Shown one piece after another: positions 11,738 to 20,033 of a DNA stretch of 64,000 bases. Numbering within the stretch: the first letter of the stretch is position 1; each line of letters opens with the position of its first letter. The notes under the pieces were generated by a model, which made no database searches, was not told the DNA's origin, and saw nothing but the letters and a program-made list of their open reading frames with translations. The stretch is from Microbacterium oleivorans (GTDB taxonomy: Bacteria; Actinomycetota; Actinomycetes; Actinomycetales; Microbacteriaceae). A program made the translations under genes and the position numbers. The DNA is taken from positions 1,054,001-1,118,000 of the forward strand of contig NZ_LSTV01000001.1 of the NCBI RefSeq assembly GCF_001644225.1, given 5' to 3'.

Positions 11738-12318
11738 GCGCTGCCGGGAGAGGCGGGCATCTTCAGCGGGATCAGGTCGCGCGGCGGCATGGGGGTCGCT
11801 CCCCGCACCACGACGATCGATCGGAAGAGGTCCTCGACCTGCGCCGCAGCGTCGATGTCGCTCGCGGCGGCTCCGCCGATGACGCCGCGCAGGAACCACC
11901 GGGGACCGTCGACACCCACGAACCGGGCGAGACGCTTGCCGGCCGCGCCGTCGGCTCCCGCGACGGGGACCTCGGCGAGCAGCTCGGGACCGAGCGGACC
12001 CTCGCGCTCCTCGACACGACCGCCCTGCTGGCGCACCTGCTGTCGGATCTGCTCACGCGTCTCCTCCCACAGGCCGCTCGAGCGCGGCGCGGCGAAGGGC
12101 TGGACCTGCAGCGTAGAGCCTGCGTAATCGAGGCCGACGGCCACGATGCGCTTGGTCTGCTCCTCGACCTCGAGACGCAGGTTCAGGCCCTCGCGGGGCA
12201 GCACCTTCACGCCGCCGAGATCGATGTACGGACGGACGGGGTTGGCCTCCGCCTCGTCGAAGGGACCGTTGCTGGCACGATCGCTCGGTGCCGACTTGGG
12301 GGCGAGCTCGTCGCTCAT
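11734..12318 (-). CDS. DUF3710 family protein
   Basis: A 194-residue soluble protein matching the actinobacterial DUF3710 family: RPYIDLGGVKVLPREGLNLR at the start of the domain, LQVQPFAAPRSSGLW in the middle, and RWFLRGVIGGAA near the end. No catalytic motif is recognised and the function is unknown. Its start overlaps the dut stop by four bases (ATGA) and its stop overlaps the DUF3159 start in the same way, giving a fully coupled dut-DUF3710-DUF3159 unit. Confidence 0.9.
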   Translation of the reverse strand: MSDELAPKSAPSDRASNGPFDEAEANPVRPYIDLGGVKVLPREGLNLRLEVEEQTKRIVAVGLDYAGSTLQVQPFAAPRSSGLWEETREQIRQQVRQQGGRVEEREGPLGPELLAEVPVAGADGAAGKRLARFVGVDGPRWFLRGVIGGAAASDIDAAAQVEDLFRSIVVVRGATPMPPRDLIPLKMPASPGSA

Positions 12319-12764
12319 GCGGGTTGTCCTGTCGTGTAGCCGGTGGATCCGAATCCCCCGTCGCCGCGCACACTGTCGGGAAGCGCGTCGACGGGGAGGA
12401 AGGTCGCCCGCGAGACGGGCATGACGATGAGTTGGGCGATGCGGTCGCCGGGCGCGACGTCGAACGCCTCTGCGGCATCCGTGTTCAACAGCGTGACCTT
12501 GATCTCGCCGCGGTAGCCGGCATCCACCGTGCCCGGGGAGTTGACCACCGTGATGCCGTGCTTCGCCGCGAGACCGCTGCGCGGCACGACGAAGGCGACG
12601 TAGCCTTCGGGCAACGCGATGCGCACGCCGGTGCCGATCAGGGCGCGCTGCCCGGGGGCGAGTCGGACCCGCTCCGTGGCGACGAGGTCGGCACCCGCGT
12701 CGCCCGGGTGCGCGTAGACGGGGACCTGAGCCGAGATAATGGGAACGTCCACGGTATCCATCAC
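12315..12764 (-). CDS. dut: dUTP diphosphatase
   Basis: A 149-residue trimeric dUTPase hydrolysing dUTP to dUMP and PPi, keeping uracil out of DNA and supplying dTMP synthesis. The five dUTPase motifs are visible, including HPGDAGADL, PRSGLAAKHG, the uridine-binding VNSPGTVDAGYRGEI, and the C-terminal GGFGSTG arm. The start is GTG at 12764 or the next codon, ATG at 12761; a GGGGG stretch lies just upstream. The divergent DUF3093 gene starts only 12 bases away, so each gene's promoter must lie inside the other. It heads the coupled operon with DUF3710 and DUF3159. Confidence 0.96.
   Translation of the reverse strand: MMDTVDVPIISAQVPVYAHPGDAGADLVATERVRLAPGQRALIGTGVRIALPEGYVAFVVPRSGLAAKHGITVVNSPGTVDAGYRGEIKVTLLNTDAAEAFDVAPGDRIAQLIVMPVSRATFLPVDALPDSVRGDGGFGSTGYTTGQPA
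12735..12740 (+). promoter_or_regulatory. Candidate -10 (GATAAT) for the DUF3093 gene, inside dut
   Basis: GATAAT is a close match to TATAAT in GC-rich surroundings, 36 bases before the DUF3093 ATG and within the dut coding sequence. No good -35 was seen. The only other space for this promoter is 12 bases between the two start codons. Confidence 0.4.
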
Positions 12765-12776
12765 CCCCCGAGGCTA

Positions 12777-13247
12777 ATGCACAACACCGACCGCTCCGCT
12801 CCCCCCTCGTACCGCGAGCGGCTGAGCCCGTCGCTGTGGCTGCTGGTCAGTGCCGCGGTGTGCGCGCCGATGGCCGCGGTGACCTTCGCGCCGATCGACA
12901 CGACCCTCGCGCTCGTGGTCGGTCTGGCCGTCGGCGTGGGCCTCGTCTCGGCACTCATCGCCGGCGCTCCGGTCGTCTCGGTGAGCGACGGCGAGCTCCG
13001 CGTGGGCCGCGCGCACATCGCCGTCAGCGACCTCGGCGAGCCCGAGATCCTCGCCGGCGAGGCCGCGCGGGCCGCCCGCGGCAGCGACCTCCGCCGCGAC
13101 GACTGGCACCTCCTGCGCGGAGGCATCGACGGTGTCGTCCGCGTTCCCGTCGCAGACGAGGACGACCCCACGGCGCGGTGGGTGTTCTCGTCCCGCACCC
13201 CCGAGAGGGTGGCGGCGATGATCACCCGCGCGCAGCGGGGTCGCTGA
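12777..13247 (+). CDS. DUF3093 family membrane protein
   Basis: A 156-residue protein with two adjacent hydrophobic segments near the N-terminus (LWLLVSAAVCAPMAAVTF and LALVVGLAVGVGLVSALIAG), then a soluble domain with GELRVGRAHIAVSDLGEPEIL and RWVFSSRTPERVAAMI, as in the actinobacterial DUF3093 family. Its function is unknown. The ATG at 12777 follows a GAGG at short spacing. It is divergent from dut and convergent with the DUF4193 gene (20 bases between stops). A hydrophilic open extension upstream of the ATG is antisense to dut and is not used. Confidence 0.88.
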   Translation: MHNTDRSAPPSYRERLSPSLWLLVSAAVCAPMAAVTFAPIDTTLALVVGLAVGVGLVSALIAGAPVVSVSDGELRVGRAHIAVSDLGEPEILAGEAARAARGSDLRRDDWHLLRGGIDGVVRVPVADEDDPTARWVFSSRTPERVAAMITRAQRGR

Positions 13248-13267
13248 GACCTGGAGGTCGGGGCCGG

Positions 13268-13561
13268 TCAGGCCGCGCACTCGGTGCAGATGGCACCGAT
13301 GGAGGTCTGGTGGTCGATCTGGGTGCGGTGCTTCACGAGGAAGCACTCGACACAGGTGAACTCGTCCTCCTGCGGAGGCAGGACGACGACGTCGAGGTCG
13401 ACGTCGGAGAGGTCGGCGCCGGGCAGTTCGAAACCGCTCGGGTTGTCGGAGTCCTCGACGTCGACCGAGCCGGACATCTTGTCCGGGACGCGTTCCTTCA
13501 GAGCCTCGATCGACTCGCTGTCGTCTTCGGTCTTGCGGGGGGCGTCGTAATCCGTGGCCAT
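13268..13561 (-). CDS. DUF4193 family protein (candidate zinc-binding)
   Basis: A 97-residue acidic protein of the DUF4193 family, widespread in actinobacteria. The N-terminal half is charged (YDAPRKTEDDSESIEALKER); the C-terminal half has two CxxC pairs (CVEC and CTEC) separated by about 25 residues, consistent with a zinc knuckle. Its function is unknown. The ATG at 13561 opens MATDYDAPRK, the usual family start; five residues further upstream an alternative start lacks support. It is convergent with DUF3093, and sepH diverges on the other side. Confidence 0.88.
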   Translation of the reverse strand: MATDYDAPRKTEDDSESIEALKERVPDKMSGSVDVEDSDNPSGFELPGADLSDVDLDVVVLPPQEDEFTCVECFLVKHRTQIDHQTSIGAICTECAA

Positions 13562-13779
13562 GCGAGAACGTCTCAACTTTCGGGGTGTTGCAGTGGGTGC
13601 GGCCCGTTCGGGCGGCCATAGTTTGCATCACGCACCCGTGAATCGCAAATGGGCCGCCGGGTCGCCGCCGCCTTTCGGAGGGGCCTCACCGCAAACTCGC
13701 GGCACGCCCCGGATATTCCCGTCGCCGGGCGCCCGCCGTGACACCATGGGCGCACACGCTGGATCTGGAGGACGTCCGC

Positions 13780-14802
13780 ATGGAACAGCTCAAAGTGATC
13801 GGCACCGAGGACGGTCGCCTCATGCTCGCGACCGACGCCGGTGACCGCTTCTCGCTCGCCGTCGACGAGGCGCTGCGCACGCAGTTGCGCCGCCTGCAGC
13901 GCGACGCCGAACCTCGACTCGCCCGCCCCAACCCCCGCGACATCCAGGCGCACATCCGTGCCGGGATGTCGGCTGAGGACGTCGCCCAGCTGCTCGGAGT
14001 CCGCGTCGAGGACGTCCAGCGTTTCGAAGGGCCCGTCCTCGCCGAGCGCGAGCACGTCGTCGACCAGGCCCTCGCCGTGACCGTGCTGATCGGCGGCGAG
14101 CTCGACCCCGGGGCGCAGCCCACGTTCGGCAACGCCGTGCGCGCGAAGCTCGCCGAGGCGGGCGCGACCGGCGAACGGTGGACGAGCTGGAAGGACCAGA
14201 ACGGCTGGACCGTGAAGCTCGAGTTCACCGTCGGCGAGGTCGAGCACGACGCGCGGTGGTCGTTCGACCCCCGCCGATCCTCGCTCGCACCCCAGAACTC
14301 CGACGCGACGCAGCTCTCCCGGCAAGGCTCCCTCCCGGAGGGCCTCATCCCTCGCCTGCGCGCCCTCGACACCGCTCCGCAGAAGGATGCCTCACGGTTC
14401 GACAGCGGATCGTTCGGTCCCCGCGGGCTCGTCGCCCCCGACGGCGCGGCCGAAGCGACCGACGATCGCCCCTCCTCCTCGGCGGCTGTCCAGCAGGCCG
14501 CGATCAAGCGTGCCCCGGACGCCCCGGTGACCTCCGCGGAGACGGCCGACCTCCTCGAGGCGCTCCGCCGCCGCCGCGGACAGCGCGAGCCGATGCCGAC
14601 GGAGCAGGCCGAACAGCGGTCGTCGAGCCCGGTCGCCCTGTTCGACGCGCTCGAGACGCCCGAGGAGCCCACCCCGGACGAGCCGGCACCCACCGAGACC
14701 GAGGCGAGCGAGGTTCCGGCCGAGCAGACGCGCCGCCGCGGACGCACGTCGATGCCGTCGTGGGACGAGATCGTCTTCGGCGCCCGCACCGAGGACGGCT
14801 GA
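13780..14802 (+). CDS. sepH: SepH, septation protein (DUF3071)
   Basis: A 340-residue cytoplasmic cell-division protein. In Streptomyces and mycobacteria SepH binds FtsZ and stimulates filament assembly through its helix-turn-helix region. The conserved N-terminal domain begins MEQLKVIGTEDGRLML, and the HTH is MSAEDVAQLLGVRVEDVQRFEGPV at about residues 65-90. A long disordered acidic/proline-rich linker leads to a short conserved C-terminal patch (TSMPSWDEIVFG). GGAGG eight bases upstream supports the ATG at 13780. It is convergent with the phosphodiesterase gene with only three bases between stops, so transcripts probably overlap. Confidence 0.92.
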   Translation: MEQLKVIGTEDGRLMLATDAGDRFSLAVDEALRTQLRRLQRDAEPRLARPNPRDIQAHIRAGMSAEDVAQLLGVRVEDVQRFEGPVLAEREHVVDQALAVTVLIGGELDPGAQPTFGNAVRAKLAEAGATGERWTSWKDQNGWTVKLEFTVGEVEHDARWSFDPRRSSLAPQNSDATQLSRQGSLPEGLIPRLRALDTAPQKDASRFDSGSFGPRGLVAPDGAAEATDDRPSSSAAVQQAAIKRAPDAPVTSAETADLLEALRRRRGQREPMPTEQAEQRSSSPVALFDALETPEEPTPDEPAPTETEASEVPAEQTRRRGRTSMPSWDEIVFGARTEDG

Positions 14803-14805
14803 GCG

Positions 14806-15936
14806 TCAGGCGAACGACCCCAGCCGCACCATGGGGACGACGCGCTCCTGATCGGTGAGGGATCCGTGTTGCCCGATCATGCTTTGCGGCCGCTTGTCCG
14901 GCTCCCTGTCGTCGTAGTACGCGACCGCTGAGCGGGCGGCCACCAGGACGTCGCCGATGCGAGGGAGCACCTCCGCGTCCACGATCTCGCCGAACAGGCC
15001 CGCCGCGACCGCCTCGTCGCGCGACAGCACCCAGGACCTTCCGGACTCGGCCTCGTGCCAACGCCGGAGGACGTCGTCCGCGCGTCCCTCCTCCGTGTAG
15101 AGGTGGAGCATGCGCGGCTCGCCGCCCACGATGCGGACGTCGTCCACCAGCGGATCGCCGTCCTGCAGGAGCAGGTGACGGTGCCGCGGGACGTCGACCA
15201 CCCCGTGGTCGGCCGTGACGACGGCACCCGCGTGGGCGCCCATCGCCGTGTCGAGATCGCGCGCCGCCGCGTCGACGGTCTCCAGCGCGGCCGACCATTC
15301 GTCGCTCTCCCACCCGCGCGCGTGCGCGATCGTGTCGAGCTCGGGGATGTAGGTGTAGACGAGGGCGCCAGGATGCCGCAACGCGAGATCCGCGGAGCGC
15401 TCCATGCGCTCCGCTATGGTCGTGGCCCCGATGAACTCCGCGCCGCGCTGCAGCGCGCGGGTGAACCCGGTCGCGGCGTACCGCGGCGACGAGACGACGA
15501 AGCAGGGTCGCCCGGCTGCGGTCTCGCGTTCGAGGATCGGCGCGCAGCGCTGCCACGTGAGCGGATCGAGACCGTCGGTCTCCCAGCCCTTGAGCTGATT
15601 CGGTGCCAGGTCGGTGCCCGGCACCCGCACGCGGTAACCGACGAGGCCGTGCCGGCCCGGCGACTCCCCGGTGAGCAGGCTCGTGAGCGCCGCCGCCGTC
15701 GTCGCGGGGAAGACGGTGCGCGCGGCATCCTTCTTCGTCATGCGTCCGGCGAGGAATCGGGCGTACCCGGCGCGGGCGGTGAGGTTCGATCGACCGAGTC
15801 CGTCGACCATGACGACGATCGCCGATCGTGCCGGCGCGAACCACTCGCCGCGCCCCTGTAGCGAGGCCAGGATCTGCGGCACGACACCGGTGAGGCTCCG
15901 GGCCGTGGGCGGGTCCGCGGGTAGGCTGGCAGTCAT
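14806..15936 (-). CDS. Alkaline phosphatase/nucleotide pyrophosphatase family phosphodiesterase
   Basis: A 376-residue member of the type I phosphodiesterase/nucleotide pyrophosphatase superfamily. The metal-binding aspartate is in [11 protein letters not shown], the nucleophile threonine in [15 protein letters not shown] (with [12 protein letters not shown] following), and the second metal site in [15 protein letters not shown] and [12 protein letters not shown]. No signal peptide is seen, so it is probably cytoplasmic; the substrate is unknown. The ATG at 15936 opens [10 protein letters not shown], and the divergent parC gene starts 75 bases away. A much longer reading frame upstream of this ATG is only the antisense of parC. 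Confidence 0.9.
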   Translation of the reverse strand: MTASLPADPPTARSLTGVVPQILASLQGRGEWFAPARSAIVVMVDGLGRSNLTARAGYARFLAGRMTKKDAARTVFPATTAAALTSLLTGESPGRHGLVGYRVRVPGTDLAPNQLKGWETDGLDPLTWQRCAPILERETAAGRPCFVVSSPRYAATGFTRALQRGAEFIGATTIAERMERSADLALRHPGALVYTYIPELDTIAHARGWESDEWSAALETVDAAARDLDTAMGAHAGAVVTADHGVVDVPRHRHLLLQDGDPLVDDVRIVGGEPRMLHLYTEEGRADDVLRRWHEAESGRSWVLSRDEAVAAGLFGEIVDAEVLPRIGDVLVAARSAVAYYDDREPDKRPQSMIGQHGSLTDQERVVPMVRLGSFA

Positions 15937-16011
15937 CCGGGTCAGTCTTCCACACGGCGCAACGCTGCCGTCCTGACCCCTGGCAGCATCTCCCGAAGAC
16001 CGATCGAGGCC

Positions 16012-18465
16012 ATGGCATCGCGCACTCCCCCTCCCCCTCCCGCCGTTGAACGCATCGAGGACGTCGATCTCGCCGACGAGATGCAGGGGTCCTTCCTGGA
16101 GTACGCGTACTCGGTCATCTACTCCCGTGCCCTGCCCGATGCGCGGGACGGCCTGAAGCCGGTGCAGCGCCGCATCCTGTTCCAGATGTCGGAGATGGGG
16201 CTGCGCCCCGACCGAGGCCACGTCAAGAGCGCGCGCGTCGTCGGCGACGTCATGGGCAAGCTCCACCCGCACGGCGATTCGGCGATCTACGACGCGCTCG
16301 TCCGCCTCGCCCAGGACTTCGCCCTCCGCGTCCCGCTCGTCGACGGCCACGGCAACTTCGGCTCGCTCGACGACGGTCCCGCTGCGGCGCGGTACACGGA
16401 GGTCCGACTCGCGGCATCCGCCCTCGCACTCACGGAGAACCTCGACGAGGACGTCGTCGACTTCATCCCGAACTACGACGGCCAGTTCCAGCAGCCCGAG
16501 GTGCTGTCGGCCGCCTTCCCGAACCTCCTCGTCAATGGGGCGACCGGCATCGCCGTCGGCATGGCGACCAACATGGCGCCGCACAACCTCATCGAGGTCG
16601 TCTCGGCCGCTGTCCACCTGCTCGAGCACCCCGACGCGACCCTCGACGAGCTCATGGAGTTCGTGCCGGGTCCGGACCTCCCCGGCGGCGGCGTCATCGT
16701 CGGACTCGACGGCATCAAGGAGGCGTACGAGACCGGTCGCGGCTCCTTCCGCACCCGCGCGAAGACGTCGATCGAATCGCTCGGCCCGCGCCGCACCGGC
16801 ATCGTCGTCACCGAGCTCCCCTACATGGTCGGCCCCGAGCGGGTGATGGAAAAGATCCGCGACGCCGTCACCGCGAAGAAGCTCACCGGCATCTCGGACC
16901 TGACCGACCTCACCGACCGCAACAACGGTCTGCGGCTCGTGATCAGCATCAAGACGGGCTTCGACCCGAACGCCGTGCTCGAGCAGCTGTACCGCCTGAC
17001 TCCGCTTGAGGACTCGTTCGGCATCAACAACGTCGCCCTCGTCGCGGGTCAGCCGCAGACGCTCGGGCTGAAGGACCTCCTGCGGGTGTATCTGGACCAC
17101 CGCATCCAGGTCGTCACGCGGCGCAGCCGCTACCGGCTCGCTCGCAAGCAGGAACGCCTCCACCTCGTCGAGGGCCTCCTCATCGCGATCCTCGACATCG
17201 ACGAGGTCATCCAGGTGATCCGCACCTCGGACGACAGCGACCAGGCCCGCACACGACTCATGGACGTGTTCGACCTCTCGCAGCCGCAGGCCGAGTACAT
17301 CCTCGAACTGCGCCTGCGCCGGCTGACGAAGTTCTCGCGTGTCGAGCTCGAGAGCGAGCGCGACACCCTGAAGGCCGACATCGCCGCACTGGAGGAGCTG
17401 CTGGCCAGCGACGTGCTCCTGCGCCGTCAGGTCGCGAAGGAGTTGGATGCCGCGGCCGAGGCCTTCGGCACGCCCCGCCGCACCCTGCTCATGAACGGCG
17501 GACCGGTCACCCCGCGCGGCCGCGCCGCTGCCCCCGCCGATCTGCAGATCGCCGACGCCCCCTGCCGCGTCTTCCTGTCTGCGACCGGTCGCATGGTGCG
17601 CGCCGAGCTGGTGCCCGACGCACCGGGAGGCGGCATCGTGCCGCCGGCCCGCCGATCCAAGCACGATGCCATCCGGTCGGCGGTCGACACGACGACCCGC
17701 GGCGACCTGGGCGCGGTGACCACGCTCGGACGCCTCGTCCGGTTCACCCCGGTCGACCTCCCCTCGGTCCCGGCGAACTCGGTGCAGCTGGCGGCCGGCA
17801 CACGCGCCGCGCAGTACCTCGGGTTGGGCGCGAAGGAGCATGTGCTCGCCCTCGTCCCGTTGACGGCCGACGCGCCGATCGCGCTGGGCACGGCGCAGGG
17901 CGTCGTCAAGCGTGTCGCGGCGACCGAGCTCCCGGCCGGCAAGCCGGACGTCGAGATCATCGCGCTCAAGCCGGGCGACACCGTCGTCGGGGCGGCGCTC
18001 GCGGCGGACGGGACCGAACTCGTCTTCGTCACGACCGATGCCCAGCTGCTGCGGTTCGATGCCGCGGCCGTGCGTCCCCAGGGCCGCTCGGCGGGCGGCA
18101 TGGCCGGCATCCGTCTGGCAGGCGACGCCCGTGTGATCGCGTTCACCGCCGTAGCCGCGACCGACGACACCGTCGTCGCGACCGTCGCCGGATCCACCGC
18201 GGCCCTGCCGGGGACGGATGCCGGATCCGCGAAGGTCTCCGCCTTCACCGAGTTCCCCGCCAAGGGGCGTGCGACCGGTGGCGTGCGCGCGCAGCGATTC
18301 CTGCGCGGCGAGGACGCGCTCATCCTCGCCTGGGTGGGCGATGCCCCCCGCGCCGTGGGCGCGGACGGCTCGGTCCGGCAGCTGCCCGAACCGGGAGCGA
18401 AACGCGACGCCTCCGGCCAGGCCCTCGACGCCGTCATCGGCGCCATCGGCACCGCGGTCTCCTGA
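16012..18465 (+). CDS. parC: DNA topoisomerase IV subunit A (ParC/GyrA family)
   Basis: An 817-residue type IIA topoisomerase A subunit, which breaks and rejoins DNA for decatenation with the ParE partner encoded at 20034-22106. The catalytic tyrosine is Tyr128 ([10 protein letters not shown]). The quinolone-region segment [15 protein letters not shown] keeps the serine typical of sensitive enzymes. The coiled-coil/tower region ([27 protein letters not shown]) and a degenerate beta-pinwheel C-terminal domain follow. It is assigned ParC rather than GyrA because of its position next to parE near sigA, which is the usual actinobacterial ParC/ParE arrangement; a gyrA call cannot be fully excluded from one window. 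Confidence 0.92.
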   Translation: MASRTPPPPPAVERIEDVDLADEMQGSFLEYAYSVIYSRALPDARDGLKPVQRRILFQMSEMGLRPDRGHVKSARVVGDVMGKLHPHGDSAIYDALVRLAQDFALRVPLVDGHGNFGSLDDGPAAARYTEVRLAASALALTENLDEDVVDFIPNYDGQFQQPEVLSAAFPNLLVNGATGIAVGMATNMAPHNLIEVVSAAVHLLEHPDATLDELMEFVPGPDLPGGGVIVGLDGIKEAYETGRGSFRTRAKTSIESLGPRRTGIVVTELPYMVGPERVMEKIRDAVTAKKLTGISDLTDLTDRNNGLRLVISIKTGFDPNAVLEQLYRLTPLEDSFGINNVALVAGQPQTLGLKDLLRVYLDHRIQVVTRRSRYRLARKQERLHLVEGLLIAILDIDEVIQVIRTSDDSDQARTRLMDVFDLSQPQAEYILELRLRRLTKFSRVELESERDTLKADIAALEELLASDVLLRRQVAKELDAAAEAFGTPRRTLLMNGGPVTPRGRAAAPADLQIADAPCRVFLSATGRMVRAELVPDAPGGGIVPPARRSKHDAIRSAVDTTTRGDLGAVTTLGRLVRFTPVDLPSVPANSVQLAAGTRAAQYLGLGAKEHVLALVPLTADAPIALGTAQGVVKRVAATELPAGKPDVEIIALKPGDTVVGAALAADGTELVFVTTDAQLLRFDAAAVRPQGRSAGGMAGIRLAGDARVIAFTAVAATDDTVVATVAGSTAALPGTDAGSAKVSAFTEFPAKGRATGGVRAQRFLRGEDALILAWVGDAPRAVGADGSVRQLPEPGAKRDASGQALDAVIGAIGTAVS

Positions 18466-18476
18466 GACGGCACGGC

Positions 18477-19085
18477 GTGGCTCGGCGCGGCATCCATGTG
18501 GAGATCGACATCGCCGCGACGATGGAGCACCTCTGGGCGCTCACCCAGAACCCCGAGCTGCACCCGCGCTGGGACGTCCGATTCTCGCGGATCCAGCCGA
18601 CGGACACCGACGCGTCCGGGAGGCAGCGGTTCACGTACGAACGCCGGACGCCGCTCCACACGGTGCGGGGCACGGGTGTCAGCCTGGGTGAGCGCCTGCG
18701 GCCCGACGGCACCCGGACGTCGGCGCTGCGTTTCTCGACCACCGATCGGCTCTCACCGATCCGCCGGGGACGGGGGTACTGGCGCTACATCCCCCTCCCC
18801 GACGGCCGGGTGCGATTCGTGACGGGGTACGACTACGACCCCGGGTGGGGCCCCGCCGACGTCTTCGTGCGTCCGCTTCTCGGTTGGGCCACGGCATGGA
18901 GCTTCGACCGGCTGCGCATCTGGGCAGAGACGGGGGTCGCCCCGGAGCGCTGGGGCCTCGTCGCCGTCCTCGCCTGGTGGCGCGCGGACCGACCTCGCGC
19001 GGCGCGGTGCGGTCGTCGACCCGCCGGCCGGCACGCGCTCGACGACGCCCCCGCCACCCTCGCCGACCTTCGGGAGCCGACATGA
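18477..19085 (+). CDS. SRPBCC family protein
   Basis: A 202-residue protein with the START/SRPBCC (polyketide cyclase-like) fold pattern: IHVEIDIAATMEHLWALTQNPELHPRWD at the start, then alternating beta segments and a C-terminal helix (WATAWSFDRLRIWAETG). Such domains bind hydrophobic ligands; the specific role is unknown. The GTG at 18477 is 12 bases after the parC stop, and an alternative GTG at 18495 would drop six residues. The last 50 residues are Arg/Ala-rich and probably disordered. Its stop overlaps the start of the DUF4166 gene (ATGA), so the pair is translationally coupled. Confidence 0.8.
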   Translation: MARRGIHVEIDIAATMEHLWALTQNPELHPRWDVRFSRIQPTDTDASGRQRFTYERRTPLHTVRGTGVSLGERLRPDGTRTSALRFSTTDRLSPIRRGRGYWRYIPLPDGRVRFVTGYDYDPGWGPADVFVRPLLGWATAWSFDRLRIWAETGVAPERWGLVAVLAWWRADRPRAARCGRRPAGRHALDDAPATLADLREPT

Positions 19086-19723
19086 CCTCGCTCTTCCGCA
19101 CCGCCATGGGAGCGGACTTCGATCGCCTGCAACCGCAGCTCCAGCGTCGTTTCGACGTCGGACTGACGGGCGGCATGGCTTGCGTGGGACGCGGGGTCAT
19201 GACGCAGATCACGCGCGGCCCGTGGTGGACGGTGCCGTTCCTGCAGATCGGGCGCCTCCGCAACATCCTCGTCCCCGACGTGGGCGCCGACGTCCCCTTC
19301 ACCATCGCCAACTACCCCTACCTCGATCCGTACGGACGGGAGACGGTCACCTTCGTGCGCGAGTACCGGGTCCGCGGCAGGAGGCGCCGCTTCGACGCGA
19401 CGATGGTGGCAGGGCACGACGGGATCGTCGACTACCTGGGGACCCACCAGCACCTCGCGGTGGACCTCGACGTGTCGGCGGAGCCCGACGGGTCACTCCT
19501 CCTGCGCAGCGGCGCGCAGCGCTTCTACGAGGGGCCGGTCGCCTTCCGCTTCCCGATGCTGTTCAGCGGCCGCGCGACTCTCCGCGAGCGGTTCGACGAG
19601 ACCGACGGACGGTTCCACGTCGACCTTCGCGTCGACAACGACCGCTTCGGGTACCTCTTTTCGGCTACCGAGGGTCCTTTACGTGCGAGTGGATGCCGGC
19701 ATCCGACGCCCCGGCTCATCTGA
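19082..19723 (+). CDS. DUF4166 family protein, probably frameshifted at the C-terminus
   Basis: A 213-residue reading frame matching DUF4166 (LQPQLQRRFDVGL, then GHDGIVDYLGTHQHLAVDL and FRFPMLFSGRATLRERFDE). The function is unknown; it is coupled to the SRPBCC gene by an ATGA overlap. At a TTTT tract (19658-19661) the frame leaves the expected family ending and finishes in an unrelated tail (SATEGPLRAS) at 19723. The alternative frame from 19657 reads LFGYRGSFTCEW and continues to a stop at 19750-19752, which looks like the true C-terminus. The gene is therefore a recent frameshift or a sequencing error. Confidence 0.75.
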   Translation: MTSLFRTAMGADFDRLQPQLQRRFDVGLTGGMACVGRGVMTQITRGPWWTVPFLQIGRLRNILVPDVGADVPFTIANYPYLDPYGRETVTFVREYRVRGRRRRFDATMVAGHDGIVDYLGTHQHLAVDLDVSAEPDGSLLLRSGAQRFYEGPVAFRFPMLFSGRATLRERFDETDGRFHVDLRVDNDRFGYLFSATEGPLRASGCRHPTPRLI

Positions 19724-19753
19724 AGCCGCGTCGCCACGAGCGGCGCCTCTGAG

Positions 19754-20002
19754 TCAGGCGGTCAGTTTCGCCTTGACGTAGGCGACGATCGCGTTCGCGT
19801 GGCCGTGGCCGAGGCCGTGCTCCTCCTTGAGGAGCCCCACCGTCTCCATGTGCGTCCTCGTGTCGAGCGCGTCGGCCGCGAGGTCGAGCCAGTGCTGCAT
19901 GGGCTGCCCATACGTCTTCTCGATGCTCGGGAAGTACGACGCCGGCCCCTTCGGCTTGTCGCCGGGGCCGATCATGGGAGCGACGACGCGGTGGGAGGTC
20001 AT
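19754..20002 (-). CDS. DUF4287 domain protein
   Basis: An 82-residue protein with the DUF4287 pattern KGPASYFPSIEKTYGQPMQHWLDL and a helical C-terminus (GLLKEEHGLGHGHANAIVAYVKAK) that resembles DNA- or protein-binding helical modules; the function is unknown. The ATG at 20002 is used; an in-frame GTG two codons upstream is possible. A TACTCT hexamer six bases before the ATG and the lack of a ribosome site suggest leaderless expression. It lies downstream of parE on the same strand and ends two bases from the shifted end of the DUF4166 frame. Confidence 0.85.
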   Translation of the reverse strand: MTSHRVVAPMIGPGDKPKGPASYFPSIEKTYGQPMQHWLDLAADALDTRTHMETVGLLKEEHGLGHGHANAIVAYVKAKLTA

Positions 20003-20008
20003 GCGCAC

Positions 20009-20014
20009 AGAGTA
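20009..20014 (-). promoter_or_regulatory. -10 hexamer TACTCT of the DUF4287 gene
   Basis: TACTCT on the minus strand is six bases from the ATG at 20002, the spacing expected for a leaderless transcript. Confidence 0.45.
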
Positions 20015-20033
20015 GACCCGACGGAAGTCTGGG

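Noticed and set aside
15937-17841. Extension of the phosphodiesterase frame upstream by over 600 codons
   Set aside because: It is the exact antisense of parC, and the family N-terminus starts at 15936.
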